A stretch of DNA of 64,000 nt from Desulfobacter sp. (GTDB lineage Bacteria; Desulfobacterota; Desulfobacteria; Desulfobacterales; Desulfobacteraceae), in the NCBI GenBank assembly GCA_028768525.1, contig CP054837.1, forward strand, positions 5,390,001 through 5,454,000, given 5' to 3'. The notes beneath the pieces are model-generated. The model ran no database searches and was not told where the DNA came from. It saw nothing but the letters and a program-made list of their open reading frames with translations. This document shows positions 40,112 through 48,232 of this stretch, piece by piece (the stretch's first letter is position 1; each line of letters starts with the position of its first letter). Both the position numbers and the translations under genes were made by a program.

Positions 40112-42601
40112 CTAAAGTTCCGAAATTTCCATCCGGTAGTGGTGCAGCCCGTCCTCTTCAATCTGTTGTTCCTGAATCCTGCACCGTTTGCGGTCTTCGG
40201 TCAGGGTGAGGGTAATGTTGGGGCCCATGATCACGGTTTCCTGGGTGATGCTTTTGTTGACGGTTACCGCGGGGTGTGACTCCATTTTTTTTGAATAATC
40301 CCTGAGCCCCTTTTTTTTCAGGACAAGGGTTTTGTTGTCGGTTTCGATCTCATCCATGGTCGCCTTGTACTTTTCAATTTGCCTTGCATGGCTGTCCTGG
40401 ATATTGAATATGGCGGTCAATTCCTCATCGGTTCTTTTCAGGGATGCGGAAAGCTTTTTCACATCCTTCAGGGCCCTGTCCAGCCCCATCCGGTCCTGTT
40501 GCTGTTTTAGGTCGGCCAAACTTGCTTTCAGGGTATTGATCCGTCCTTGAAGCTGTTCCTGTTCCTGGGCCTTTTCCATAATCTTGCTGTACAGTTCACG
40601 GTCATCTTCTTCTATGCGCTTCATCTCACCCCGGATATCTCCCTGACGTTTCCGCAAGGCGTCAAGCTGGTCATCAATCGCCTTGATTCGTGTTTCCAGG
40701 TGGTCGTCGACCCCCACCTTCAGGCGGGAGGGTTTGGATGTATCTGTGCCGATTCTGCCGCCATCCACCCCTGCTTTGGCCGTAATCTGGGATGACATGA
40801 TGACGCCGGTCGGATTTTCAACACCGCCGGATAGCAAAATGCCCGAGTCAATGATTTCCTTTTGTACCACTACATTACCAAAGGCGTTCACCTTTGAATT
40901 GTTGATGAATTTGGCATAGACATTGCCCACGGAAACAATATCGGCATCGGTGATACCGTCGGTGACACAAAGGTCGCCCGACAGGTCGATGATGCCTCCC
41001 TGGATTTCTTTGGCCGTGAGGCTCACGCCTTTGACGGTGAATCCGTCCTTTACCGTGCCTGCCACCACGATATTTCCGTTGAATTCAATGTTTCCGGTTT
41101 TATAATCCACATCCCCCTTTACGGGCAGCTCCGGATTGATGGAGATCTCGCCCATGGGATCCAGGTGGGGCTGTCCGTCCAGGTCCGCATGGACGGTAAG
41201 GCCGTCCTCGGAGAGTTTTGTTCCGCTTCCGGCAATCATGACAGGATCCTCGGGTTCGTCCACGGTGATGGGTTCACCGGTAACGGTCATGCCTTCCTCA
41301 CCTTCCTGGGCCGGGGTTTTTACGGCCAGAATATCTCCTTTGGCGACAAAGGGGATTTCTCCCCTGTCCCTGAAATCCATTCGGCCGTCTTCCATGATTT
41401 TCCCGGGGTTGGTGTAATCCGTATGAAATTCATATGTCAGAGTTCCGTCAACAGGAAGCACCGGGGCCGCCCCTTCGGCTATCATGAATTCATCCTGGCC
41501 GGGCAGGGCATCGGCCATCCAGGATTCAATGGCCCTGTCTTCGATGATGCCGAAACTGATCTGCCGTTGGCGGAGCAGGTTGAGTAGGTCGGCAAGGTCG
41601 AGCAGTTCCCGGTGGACAGGCTCAGCTTTCAGGCGTATGAAGGCCCGAACTCTGTCTTCTGATATCCGTGTGCTCACCAGGTCCCCCAGGGTTTGCTGCT
41701 CCGGAGGGGCCTCTTCGGTATCCGAAGTGTCAATTGCCGGGGTGAGCGGAGATGAAAAAGTGGTTCTGAGCACCTGGCGGACGAATTCTTCCCGTGTGGG
41801 GTCTGCTTCCTGCTGCCCTGCTTCGTTTTCATTTTCCGGTGTGGTGGCGGTCTCATTTTCAGTGAGAATGGCCGGTAGGTCTTCAAGGGAGAACGCTATC
41901 CCGGCCTGCCGTGCAATGCGGTCGAACAAGACCCGGATGAATTCAAAAAGAATCTGGAAATCCCGGTTCAGTGGGCCGGGGGCAATCTCAATGTTCCGGG
42001 CCTTGATCCGCTGGTCAAGGGTCACCGGATCCTTTTCCTGTCTGTTGGCCTCGGCCAGCACCGTGGTGAGCCGGAGTTTTTCTTTTTTCCGGGAACTGAT
42101 CCGTTCTTTGCAGATTTTTGCCTTTTTTTTAAGCCGCTGGGCAATAACGAACAACTGCTTGTTCTGATGGGTGACCACCCGGCGGAGCTTTTCTTGCTTC
42201 ATTTCCTTGTCAAATGCCTCAATGCAGCATTTTACCCTGTCCACCAGTTCCTGGTCAGTGGCCGGAGTGACGATGCAGGCATGGATTTCCGCCTTGTTGA
42301 TGGCCCGGATCACCATATCTGGCTGGTCAGAGGGAACGGTGAGCACCCTCCGGGTCATGGGCGAAATGGCTTTTGCCTGTTTGAGGATGTCATCCCCTTC
42401 CATTTTCGGCAGCCTGAAGTTGGAGATAAGGAGATGGAAAGGGGAGTCCGGCATTGCCTGTTCAAGCCGTTCCAGGGCCGATTTCGATACATGCTCACAG
42501 ACCGCTTCCCAGCCCCGCTCTTCAAGGATCTGCATGACCCGGTCGCTGGTGGCGGCATTGTCTTCAAGAATGAGAATTTTAGGCCGGTCGGAATCAGTCA
42601 T
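40112..42601 (-). CDS. Pseudo-receiver plus DUF342/FapA protein
   Basis: An 829-residue protein. Residues 1-125 are receiver-like. The acidic pair is present (ILILEDN), but the phosphoacceptor is Asn (LLISNFRLPKMEG), and the Lys before Pro is Thr (VTPATD), so phosphorylation is unlikely. A middle part has coiled and charged stretches. From about 380 onward it is a DUF342 domain (GDILAVKTPAQEGEEGMTVTG, GDVDYKTGNIEFNGNIVVAG), the FapA family. The C-terminal 200 residues are strongly coiled-coil (IDDQLDALRKRQGDIRGEMK). The ATG overlaps the upstream receiver gene by 8 bp and has GGAGGTGCTG in front. Confidence 0.83.
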   Translation of the reverse strand: MTDSDRPKILILEDNAATSDRVMQILEERGWEAVCEHVSKSALERLEQAMPDSPFHLLISNFRLPKMEGDDILKQAKAISPMTRRVLTVPSDQPDMVIRAINKAEIHACIVTPATDQELVDRVKCCIEAFDKEMKQEKLRRVVTHQNKQLFVIAQRLKKKAKICKERISSRKKEKLRLTTVLAEANRQEKDPVTLDQRIKARNIEIAPGPLNRDFQILFEFIRVLFDRIARQAGIAFSLEDLPAILTENETATTPENENEAGQQEADPTREEFVRQVLRTTFSSPLTPAIDTSDTEEAPPEQQTLGDLVSTRISEDRVRAFIRLKAEPVHRELLDLADLLNLLRQRQISFGIIEDRAIESWMADALPGQDEFMIAEGAAPVLPVDGTLTYEFHTDYTNPGKIMEDGRMDFRDRGEIPFVAKGDILAVKTPAQEGEEGMTVTGEPITVDEPEDPVMIAGSGTKLSEDGLTVHADLDGQPHLDPMGEISINPELPVKGDVDYKTGNIEFNGNIVVAGTVKDGFTVKGVSLTAKEIQGGIIDLSGDLCVTDGITDADIVSVGNVYAKFINNSKVNAFGNVVVQKEIIDSGILLSGGVENPTGVIMSSQITAKAGVDGGRIGTDTSKPSRLKVGVDDHLETRIKAIDDQLDALRKRQGDIRGEMKRIEEDDRELYSKIMEKAQEQEQLQGRINTLKASLADLKQQQDRMGLDRALKDVKKLSASLKRTDEELTAIFNIQDSHARQIEKYKATMDEIETDNKTLVLKKKGLRDYSKKMESHPAVTVNKSITQETVIMGPNITLTLTEDRKRCRIQEQQIEEDGLHHYRMEISEL

Positions 42602-43358
42602 CAGCACCTCCGCGGGCCTGTTCCGGCATTTCAATTCCGTTGCGCAGCGCAAGGTCGGTGAAGGCGGAATAAAGATCCATAATGCTTTGGGTGTATAAGG
42701 CGTTCAGCATTTCACCGGGGTCTTTGTCGGTATTCTGGATGGCATGGAGGATAAGGGTGATAATTTTTTTCTGGGACATGGGGCGGCTGGCACTTTTTTC
42801 ACTGAGCGCGGCCTTCAGTCCTGCGATTTCCCTTTCAAGGGTTTTTGACTCAGTATCGTTGCGCTTGGCGGCTTCAACGAGTTCGCAGTTCAACTCATAT
42901 AATTTCCCGTTCTGGGCCTTGGCCATGGTAAATAGCTTTTTGCTTTCCAGATGGTGCTCATAGCTGCGGGTACCCCAGGAGACAGCATCTTCCATTTGGG
43001 TCTCGTTCCAGGGCATGGAGATATAGCGGTGGACGGCGCCGGTATTCACGGCACTGATAATGGTCTCCATGTCTGAATACCGGGTGATAAGGAACCGGAT
43101 GGTCTCCGGGGTATTCTTTTTAACATGGGCCAGCAGTTCACTGCCTGTCATTCCCTCAAGGCGCTGGTCGCAGATGACGATGGAAAATGGCCTGGGCGCT
43201 TTTTCAATTGTACTGACCGCCTGGTCCGCCGTGTCAACATGGACAGATTCAATGCCCAGCCCTTGGAGTACCGGTCCCACATCCCTGCTTTGTTCCTGAA
43301 TGTTGCCCACGGTTAATACTTTATGGGTGTATTGTTCCAGCGGATTGATCTGGTCCAT
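42594..43358 (-). CDS. Receiver-domain protein upstream of the DUF342 protein
   Basis: A 254-residue protein. The N-terminal receiver (residues 10-130) keeps the Asp (VICDQRLEGMTG) and the Thr (FLITRYSD). The first acidic pair is replaced (VLTVGNIQEQ), and the Lys before Pro is Met (ISMPWNE), so phosphorylation chemistry is doubtful. A coiled-coil linker (about 140-200) and a helical C-terminal segment follow, without DNA-binding domain. It is 8 bp overlapped with the DUF342 gene, and the pair probably acts together as one signalling unit. No histidine kinase is adjacent. Confidence 0.8.
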   Translation of the reverse strand: MDQINPLEQYTHKVLTVGNIQEQSRDVGPVLQGLGIESVHVDTADQAVSTIEKAPRPFSIVICDQRLEGMTGSELLAHVKKNTPETIRFLITRYSDMETIISAVNTGAVHRYISMPWNETQMEDAVSWGTRSYEHHLESKKLFTMAKAQNGKLYELNCELVEAAKRNDTESKTLEREIAGLKAALSEKSASRPMSQKKIITLILHAIQNTDKDPGEMLNALYTQSIMDLYSAFTDLALRNGIEMPEQARGGADD

Positions 43359-43591
43359 GGAAACATGATCCTCACGTTAAGTGATCCCAACTGAATGCGT
43401 CCGTTGAAATTTGGCACCAGTTTATCTCCATGCGACGCGAAATGCAAGAAGAACCGGAATTGACAGTTGGCGGCGGAAGAAATCATAGCAATACATACTA
43501 GGTTAAAGTCTCGAAAATCATTCTGCCTTTGCAAAAATAATGCGGCAAAGGGCCTTGTAATACAAAGAGGGCAGGGCGGTTCTAAATGGAT

Positions 43592-43614
43592 GGGGCGGCC
43601 CCGCAGGGCCGCTC
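43592..43614 (-). terminator. GC-rich hairpin after the amidohydrolase gene
   Basis: GAGCGGCCC and GGGCCGCCCC pair around TGCG on the minus strand, 12 bp after the stop, but with no U-run. A weak or factor-assisted terminator at best. Confidence 0.4.
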
Positions 43615-43625
43615 CTGGTTTGGAA

Positions 43626-44957
43626 TTATTTTAAAGCGATGATCTCTTCTTTTTCAACGGTTTCAAGCCAGGACAGATAACTTGGCTTATCCATCCGGGG
43701 GGTGAATTTTTCAAGAACCTGCCTGGCCGCCTTTGCATCCCCCCACAACAGGTCAATGATGGTCATGGCCAGTGATTTGACAGGAATCAAAAATGCGGTA
43801 TCATGATCGGCAACCCGGAATTCCTTGGAATGAAGGCTGCCTTCAATTCCGCCGAAAAAGGGGTGAAGCCCGGGCATGATATGGGAGATATCCCCAAAGT
43901 CCAGAGAACCTGAAAAATCTCCCCCCTGAATGGTCTCTTCCGGCCGGCACAGGGCGGCAATATTGTCCTGGAAAATGGTTTCCAGCCCCGTGTCGTTGAC
44001 CAGGGGCAGGTAGCCCGGGATGTCCCGGATTTCAATTCCCGCCCCCACGGCCGCCGCCCCGGCCTTCAGGGCCCGGTCGGCTTTGGCATTGGCCGCCTTG
44101 AGCGCCTGGATGGTTCCGGCTCTGACATAGGTTTCCATTCGGACGTCCGCAGGCACCACATTGACCACATCGCCGCCTTTGGTGATAATGGGGTGAATTC
44201 TGACCCGGTCTGTATCCTTGAAGGTTTCCCGCTGGGCATGGATGTTGTTTATGGCCAGCATGGCGGCATTCAGGGCATTGACCCCTTTGTCCGGGTCGGA
44301 TCCTGCATGGGCTTCCTTGCCTGTGAATTTAATGGTTTTTCCGATAAATCCATTGCCTGAAGACGCAGAAAAGACCTTTTTGCCCGGGGGCAGGTTCAGG
44401 GCGTGCATCATCAGGGCCATGTCCACATCGTCCATGGCCCCTTTGGCGGTCAGTTCCTGTTTCCCTCCGAACCATCTGATCTTTCTCTCCTGCCTGAGCC
44501 GGGACCTGAATTCCATTTCCACGAATTCCTCGGCGGGTACAGCCATGAAAATAAGGTTGCCTCCCAATTGCGGGAAGGCGTTTATTTCCCTGAGCACCAT
44601 GGCCACGCCGGCCATCACTGCCGCCTGGATGTGGTGGCCGCAGGCATGGACGGCACCGCCGGGACCGGCATGGGGGTGGTCCTTGCAGACAATGGCATCC
44701 AGTTCTCCCATCAGGGCCAGTGTGGGGCCCTGTTTTTTTTCGGGAAGCCGGGCGGTGAGCCCGGTGACGGCGATCTCTTTTTGAACGGTGTACCCGGCCT
44801 TTTCCAGAAGCCCGGCCACATGGGCCGTTGCCTTTGTTTCCTTGTATCCCAGTTCCGGGTGGGTATAAAGAAAGTCGCCGACATCCAGGATGGCCGGGGC
44901 AAGCCGGTCGGTTGCTTTCAGGACTTCATTTTTAAGGTCGGTTTTCGATGCTGCCAT
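43626..44957 (-). CDS. M20-family amidohydrolase/peptidase
   Basis: A 443-residue cytoplasmic metallohydrolase. M20D-type motifs: GELDAIVCKDHPHAGPG with the bridging Asp, HACGHHIQAAVMAGVA with metal His residues, VPAEEFVEMEF with the catalytic Glu pair, and GKEAHAGSDPDKGVNAL. The family includes carboxypeptidases and N-acyl or indole-acyl amino-acid hydrolases (for example AbgB-like). Which amide it splits is unknown. It starts directly after the small membrane gene stop (TAAATG). It forms the last member of a unit with a PrpR-like regulator and two membrane proteins, so it probably cleaves the substrate they import. Confidence 0.85.
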   Translation of the reverse strand: MAASKTDLKNEVLKATDRLAPAILDVGDFLYTHPELGYKETKATAHVAGLLEKAGYTVQKEIAVTGLTARLPEKKQGPTLALMGELDAIVCKDHPHAGPGGAVHACGHHIQAAVMAGVAMVLREINAFPQLGGNLIFMAVPAEEFVEMEFRSRLRQERKIRWFGGKQELTAKGAMDDVDMALMMHALNLPPGKKVFSASSGNGFIGKTIKFTGKEAHAGSDPDKGVNALNAAMLAINNIHAQRETFKDTDRVRIHPIITKGGDVVNVVPADVRMETYVRAGTIQALKAANAKADRALKAGAAAVGAGIEIRDIPGYLPLVNDTGLETIFQDNIAALCRPEETIQGGDFSGSLDFGDISHIMPGLHPFFGGIEGSLHSKEFRVADHDTAFLIPVKSLAMTIIDLLWGDAKAARQVLEKFTPRMDKPSYLSWLETVEKEEIIALK

Positions 44958-45416
44958 TTAAATGATCCCCTGGAACTTGAGTATAATCTGGGCAATGATG
45001 GCGGAACCGAAAAATGTACCGCAGAAAACGGTCATGGCAACAATAACGATTTTCCAGGAAATTTGCTTCAGTTCCTGGATTTTATTGCCCACGGAGATGC
45101 CGGCAAAGGCCAGGATGGGGGTGGTGGTGGCCAGAAAATGGACCTTACCCGTATAATCCAAAAATATTTTGGCCGTGGGCATGAAGGGCATGCTCAGAAT
45201 CAGGGCGATCATGGTGGCCCAGGCAAAGGCGGGAAACTGGAGCTTGGGGGTCAGGTCCTTGATCACCAGGGAGAGCATGGCAATGATAATAATAAGGATG
45301 ACACCGGGGATGGCCTCGGCAACGGAAAGGCCGAAGCCGATTTTCTGTCCCGCCAGGATCATCATTCCCACCAGGATCATCATTTTAAGCTGATTAAGTG
45401 TTTTTGCAATATCCAT
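44958..45416 (-). CDS. Small membrane protein paired with the DUF3100 protein
   Basis: A 152-residue hydrophobic protein with about four membrane helices (MMILVGMMILAGQKIGFGLS, AIPGVILIIIIAMLSLVIKD and two later). The family is one I know only as an uncharacterised partner of DUF3100 proteins. It begins with AAGGAGGAGGACCCG 13 bp after the DUF3100 stop. It ends with the stop next to the amidohydrolase start. Together with that partner it could form a transporter or a sensor membrane unit. Function not proven. Confidence 0.75.
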   Translation of the reverse strand: MDIAKTLNQLKMMILVGMMILAGQKIGFGLSVAEAIPGVILIIIIAMLSLVIKDLTPKLQFPAFAWATMIALILSMPFMPTAKIFLDYTGKVHFLATTTPILAFAGISVGNKIQELKQISWKIVIVAMTVFCGTFFGSAIIAQIILKFQGII

Positions 45417-45429
45417 CGGGTCCTCCTCC

Positions 45430-46290
45430 TTATCTGTTTCTCAGGGCGTCAAATTTTTTGTAAAAGAAATTGGTGGCAGGCAGGGCCAGGAAAATCACCG
45501 AATACATGCCGGTGACACCGGTGAGCATATTGGAGGTGGCGGCATAGGCCAGGATGGTCTCCTTCATTGCCGGATCAACTGCCATGGACAGGGAGGATGA
45601 GGCCGCTGTCATCATGGAGCCGGATCCCATGCCCGAGGCCATGGCCAGGGCGTAGGGGTGGAGGCCTGTACCCGTGGCAAAGGAGCCCAGCAGACCGAAG
45701 AAAATAGTGCCGAATACCGTGCCCATCATATAGGTGCCAAGAACCCCTGTCCCCTCGGGGGAGTTCATGCCGTAGCGCTCGCCGATGACCCCCAGGGTGG
45801 GTTCACGGCAGATGCTGACCGTGGCCCCGACGGCTTCCCGTTTCATGCCCAGCAGCATGGCCATGGGCAGGGCGATAATAATGGTGCCCAGATTACCCAG
45901 TTCCTGAAGGAGAAAAGCCGGGCCGGCCTGGATGATTTTAACGATATTGGGCCCCACAAGGGTGCCGTATTTCACGCCCAGGGGCAGCAGGGAGATCATG
46001 ACCATGACTCCGGCCAGCTCGATTTCATCCTTGGACACGGCTTTTTTCAGGAATGCCAAAGGTTTCCCCAGCAGATCCGGGGTGATGAGCAGGCCGATGA
46101 TCACAGCGTAGAGCATGGGCAGCAGGACGACGGCACCCGGACCCATGGGGATCTTTTTGATGCCAAAGGTTTCAGATACCATGACAATGACCAGAACCGT
46201 CAGAAAGAGTCTGGCAAACACGGGGATGCGGTTTGTGGTGTTGAGAAGTTCCGCTTCCGTCAGGGGACGGGCGGCTGGGATGTCGGACAT
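45430..46290 (-). CDS. DUF3100-family membrane protein (probable transporter subunit)
   Basis: A 286-residue protein with about eight membrane helices. It keeps DUF3100 family features: GPGAVVLLPMLYAVIIGLL, PLGVKYGTLVGPNIVKIIQA and GSGSMMTAASSSLSMAVDP, the last a conserved glycine/serine loop resembling a substrate site. It starts with AAAGGAGAAACTCC. The gene follows the regulator after 100 bp, with an operator-like sequence in the gap. The fold and the amidohydrolase partner suggest import of an acylated amino acid or dipeptide, but this is inference. Confidence 0.8.
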   Translation of the reverse strand: MSDIPAARPLTEAELLNTTNRIPVFARLFLTVLVIVMVSETFGIKKIPMGPGAVVLLPMLYAVIIGLLITPDLLGKPLAFLKKAVSKDEIELAGVMVMISLLPLGVKYGTLVGPNIVKIIQAGPAFLLQELGNLGTIIIALPMAMLLGMKREAVGATVSICREPTLGVIGERYGMNSPEGTGVLGTYMMGTVFGTIFFGLLGSFATGTGLHPYALAMASGMGSGSMMTAASSSLSMAVDPAMKETILAYAATSNMLTGVTGMYSVIFLALPATNFFYKKFDALRNR

Positions 46291-46325
46291 GGAGTTTCTC
46301 CTTTAAATTGGGGTTGATTTTTTTT

Positions 46326-46346
46326 GGTCATGTCATAAATATGACC
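46326..46346. promoter_or_regulatory. Operator-like 21-bp element upstream of the DUF3100 gene
   Basis: GGTCATGTCATAAATATGACC contains the 14-bp palindrome GTCATAAATATGAC. It matches the element upstream of the regulator gene at 17 of 21 positions. It lies 36 bp upstream of the DUF3100 start. Confidence 0.7.
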
Positions 46347-46365
46347 GTAATTGGGTAAAATTAAA

Positions 46366-46386
46366 TGGTGCGCCCCTTGCGCACCA
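46366..46386 (-). terminator. Hairpin after the regulator gene
   Basis: TGGTGCGC and GCGCACCA form an 8-bp stem with an AAGGG loop, followed by TTTAATTTT on the minus strand. It may separate regulator and transporter transcription or act as attenuator. Confidence 0.55.
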
Positions 46387-46390
46387 CCTG

Positions 46391-47683
46391 TTATATCTTT
46401 AACTGGATCAAATTTTTCGGCCGGCCTGCACTGCCGGCGGTTTCCTTTGCCTTAATGCGGCCAAAGCCGGCGTCTGTGAATTTTTTTAATATGCGCCGGG
46501 CGCTGCGGGGGCTGATATCCAAACAGGCTGCCAGGTCATGGGCGTCAAAGGTATCCCTGCCGGTTTTGGCCACAAGCGCCTTTATCTTGGCCAGATACCC
46601 CGGTGCGATACCGATTTCCCCGGCCGTGTCAATGTCTTTCGGCGTCGATGCCTGCATGGAGTAGGCCAGTTCTTTTTCCGTGCCAAGGGGCCCCTGTATC
46701 TGTTCCCGGTTGACCATAAAGACACAGTTCTGCTTTTTGGCCACTGCTTCGGCCAGGCCTTTCCGGGCGGATTTTTCAGCCTCAAAGGCCGTTGTGCCCA
46801 GGCCGATGCCCGAGGCGATGATGATCCGCCGTTTTTCTCCCCATTTTAAAAGGGTCTGGAAATGTTCTGTATGCACCCGGGTCCTGATGGCACCCCGTGT
46901 CGAATAAATGACGAATTCATTGCCCATGTGGAACAGGCTGCCCTGGAGGGAGCGGGCATAGTCCAAAAGTTCAAGGTAGAATCTGCCCTGGGTCTTCATG
47001 GTGCCGTATTCGTAACCGGTGCCCCGCTTCACCCCTGACAGGCGGATGATCTGTACGGCGATGCCTGCGGATTTCAGGTCCCTGGCGGTGATTCTGTCCA
47101 GGAGCCGGTCCAGGCGCTCCCGGATCTGGATTCTGCTGGGGTAGAGCCGGAATGCGGGCAGGCCTTCCTGTTTCAGGCCGTCGTAAACCGCCCCGAAACC
47201 GGAGATCAGTGCATCCGCTTTTCCTGTTTGGTATAACTCCCTGTGGCGGTCCAGGTATGCCTTTTCTTCAAGGGCCAGGGCAAAGGGCATGGAGTGAATC
47301 TTGTCGAGTTGGATTCCCATCTCCCGGATGGTGTCCCTGATGATATCATCTTCCACCACATCAATGCTGATCCGGCTGACAGAACCGTCATGGCTGAGCA
47401 TCTCCCACAGGGTTCTGAGCAGGCTGTACCCGCCCCTGGGAACATGCTCGTAGGGGAGGTGGACACCGCCCCTGGCCATGGCTGATACTTGCACGCCGAT
47501 GCCGGAAAACAAAATGCCCTGGTTTTCATTCTGGCATTTGTCAAGGGGCCTGAAAGCCATGGATATCTCTTCTTCCACATAGGGGGTCAGCGTGATTCCG
47601 GGAAAATACCGGGCGGCCACCTCTTTTATGAGATCCAGCGAATCCGAGGGACCGATGCAGCCGATGCTGATTCTTTTAGTCAT
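46391..47683 (-). CDS. PrpR-N-like transcriptional regulator of the DUF3100/amidohydrolase unit
   Basis: A 430-residue protein. The first 200 residues resemble the PrpR_N periplasmic-binding-like sensory fold (ISIGCIGPSDSL, the ADALISGFGAVYDGL and PAFRLYPSRIQIRERLDR parts). The middle has a nucleotidyl-cyclase-like region of uncertain role. The last 60 residues form a winged helix (FDAHDLAACLDISPRSARRI) for DNA binding. A good promoter and a 21-bp element are upstream, and the DUF3100 operon follows on the same strand after 100 bp with the same element. It probably controls that operon and itself. Confidence 0.75.
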   Translation of the reverse strand: MTKRISIGCIGPSDSLDLIKEVAARYFPGITLTPYVEEEISMAFRPLDKCQNENQGILFSGIGVQVSAMARGGVHLPYEHVPRGGYSLLRTLWEMLSHDGSVSRISIDVVEDDIIRDTIREMGIQLDKIHSMPFALALEEKAYLDRHRELYQTGKADALISGFGAVYDGLKQEGLPAFRLYPSRIQIRERLDRLLDRITARDLKSAGIAVQIIRLSGVKRGTGYEYGTMKTQGRFYLELLDYARSLQGSLFHMGNEFVIYSTRGAIRTRVHTEHFQTLLKWGEKRRIIIASGIGLGTTAFEAEKSARKGLAEAVAKKQNCVFMVNREQIQGPLGTEKELAYSMQASTPKDIDTAGEIGIAPGYLAKIKALVAKTGRDTFDAHDLAACLDISPRSARRILKKFTDAGFGRIKAKETAGSAGRPKNLIQLKI

Positions 47684-47707
47684 ACCATTTTTGCCCAGGT
47701 TGTTTTA

Positions 47708-47728
47708 GGTCGCGTCAAAAATATGTCC
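47708..47728. promoter_or_regulatory. Operator-like 21-bp element upstream of the regulator gene
   Basis: GGTCGCGTCAAAAATATGTCC matches the element before the DUF3100 gene at 17 of 21 positions. It lies just downstream of the -10 box of the minus-strand promoter, covering the predicted start site, which suits autorepression. Confidence 0.65.
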
Positions 47729-47730
47729 TT

Positions 47731-47759
47731 AATACAACCCGCCAATTATTTATTGTCAA
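47731..47759 (-). promoter_or_regulatory. Promoter of the regulator gene
   Basis: TTGACA and TGTATT are separated by 17 bp on the minus strand. A good -35 and a moderate -10 box, with the operator-like element immediately following. Confidence 0.65.
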
Positions 47760-47783
47760 GGGAAATTTTATTGGATGGGGATG

Positions 47784-47812
47784 TTGACATTATATTCATG
47801 AATCGCTATATT
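47784..47812 (+). promoter_or_regulatory. Promoter of the ArsR/permease operon
   Basis: TTGACA and TATATT are separated by 17 bp, close to the ideal sigma-70 sequence. They end 50 bp before the ArsR start. The repeated GCTATAT just downstream (47805 and about 47820) could belong to the ArsR operator. Confidence 0.75.
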
Positions 47813-47862
47813 CCATTTTAGCTATATGGTAAGCGTGGATCAACATAAGAGATGGGAATCAT

Positions 47863-48207
47863 ATGAAAACATTTATCAGGGTGATGAAAGCCTTGTCCGA
47901 TCCCAACCGGGTGAAAATAATGAAAATGCTCCAGGTCCGCCCATTGTGTGTCTGTGAGATCAAGGAAGCGTTAGGGATTGCCCAGCCCACGGCCAGCAAA
48001 CACCTTAAACTTCTGGAGGATGCCGATCTGGTCCGGGGATTCAAGGATGGACTATGGGTGAATTATTCCCTGGCCGACGGGAGCGGATCGCAATATTCCG
48101 CCAATCTCATCGGGCAGCTCAAAAACTGGCTGGATGATGATCCTGATATCCGGGCCCTCAACGAGGCCCTGCCCGGAATCGACCGCCACGATATTGTGGG
48201 AAAATAA
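47863..48207 (+). CDS. ArsR-family metal(loid)-responsive repressor
   Basis: A 114-residue winged helix-turn-helix repressor. MKALSDPNRVKIMKML opens the fold. The CxC motif (LCVCEI, Cys29 and Cys31) sits at the start of the DNA-binding helix, like the alpha-3 thiol site of ArsR/SmtB sensors. PTASKHLKLLEDADLV is the recognition helix region. It heads an operon with a permease and a small thioredoxin and probably represses it in the absence of a thiophilic metal such as As, Sb or Cd. The real inducer is not known. Confidence 0.9.
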   Translation: MKTFIRVMKALSDPNRVKIMKMLQVRPLCVCEIKEALGIAQPTASKHLKLLEDADLVRGFKDGLWVNYSLADGSGSQYSANLIGQLKNWLDDDPDIRALNEALPGIDRHDIVGK

Positions 48208-48232
48208 AACATCTAACATGAGGTAATTCATA

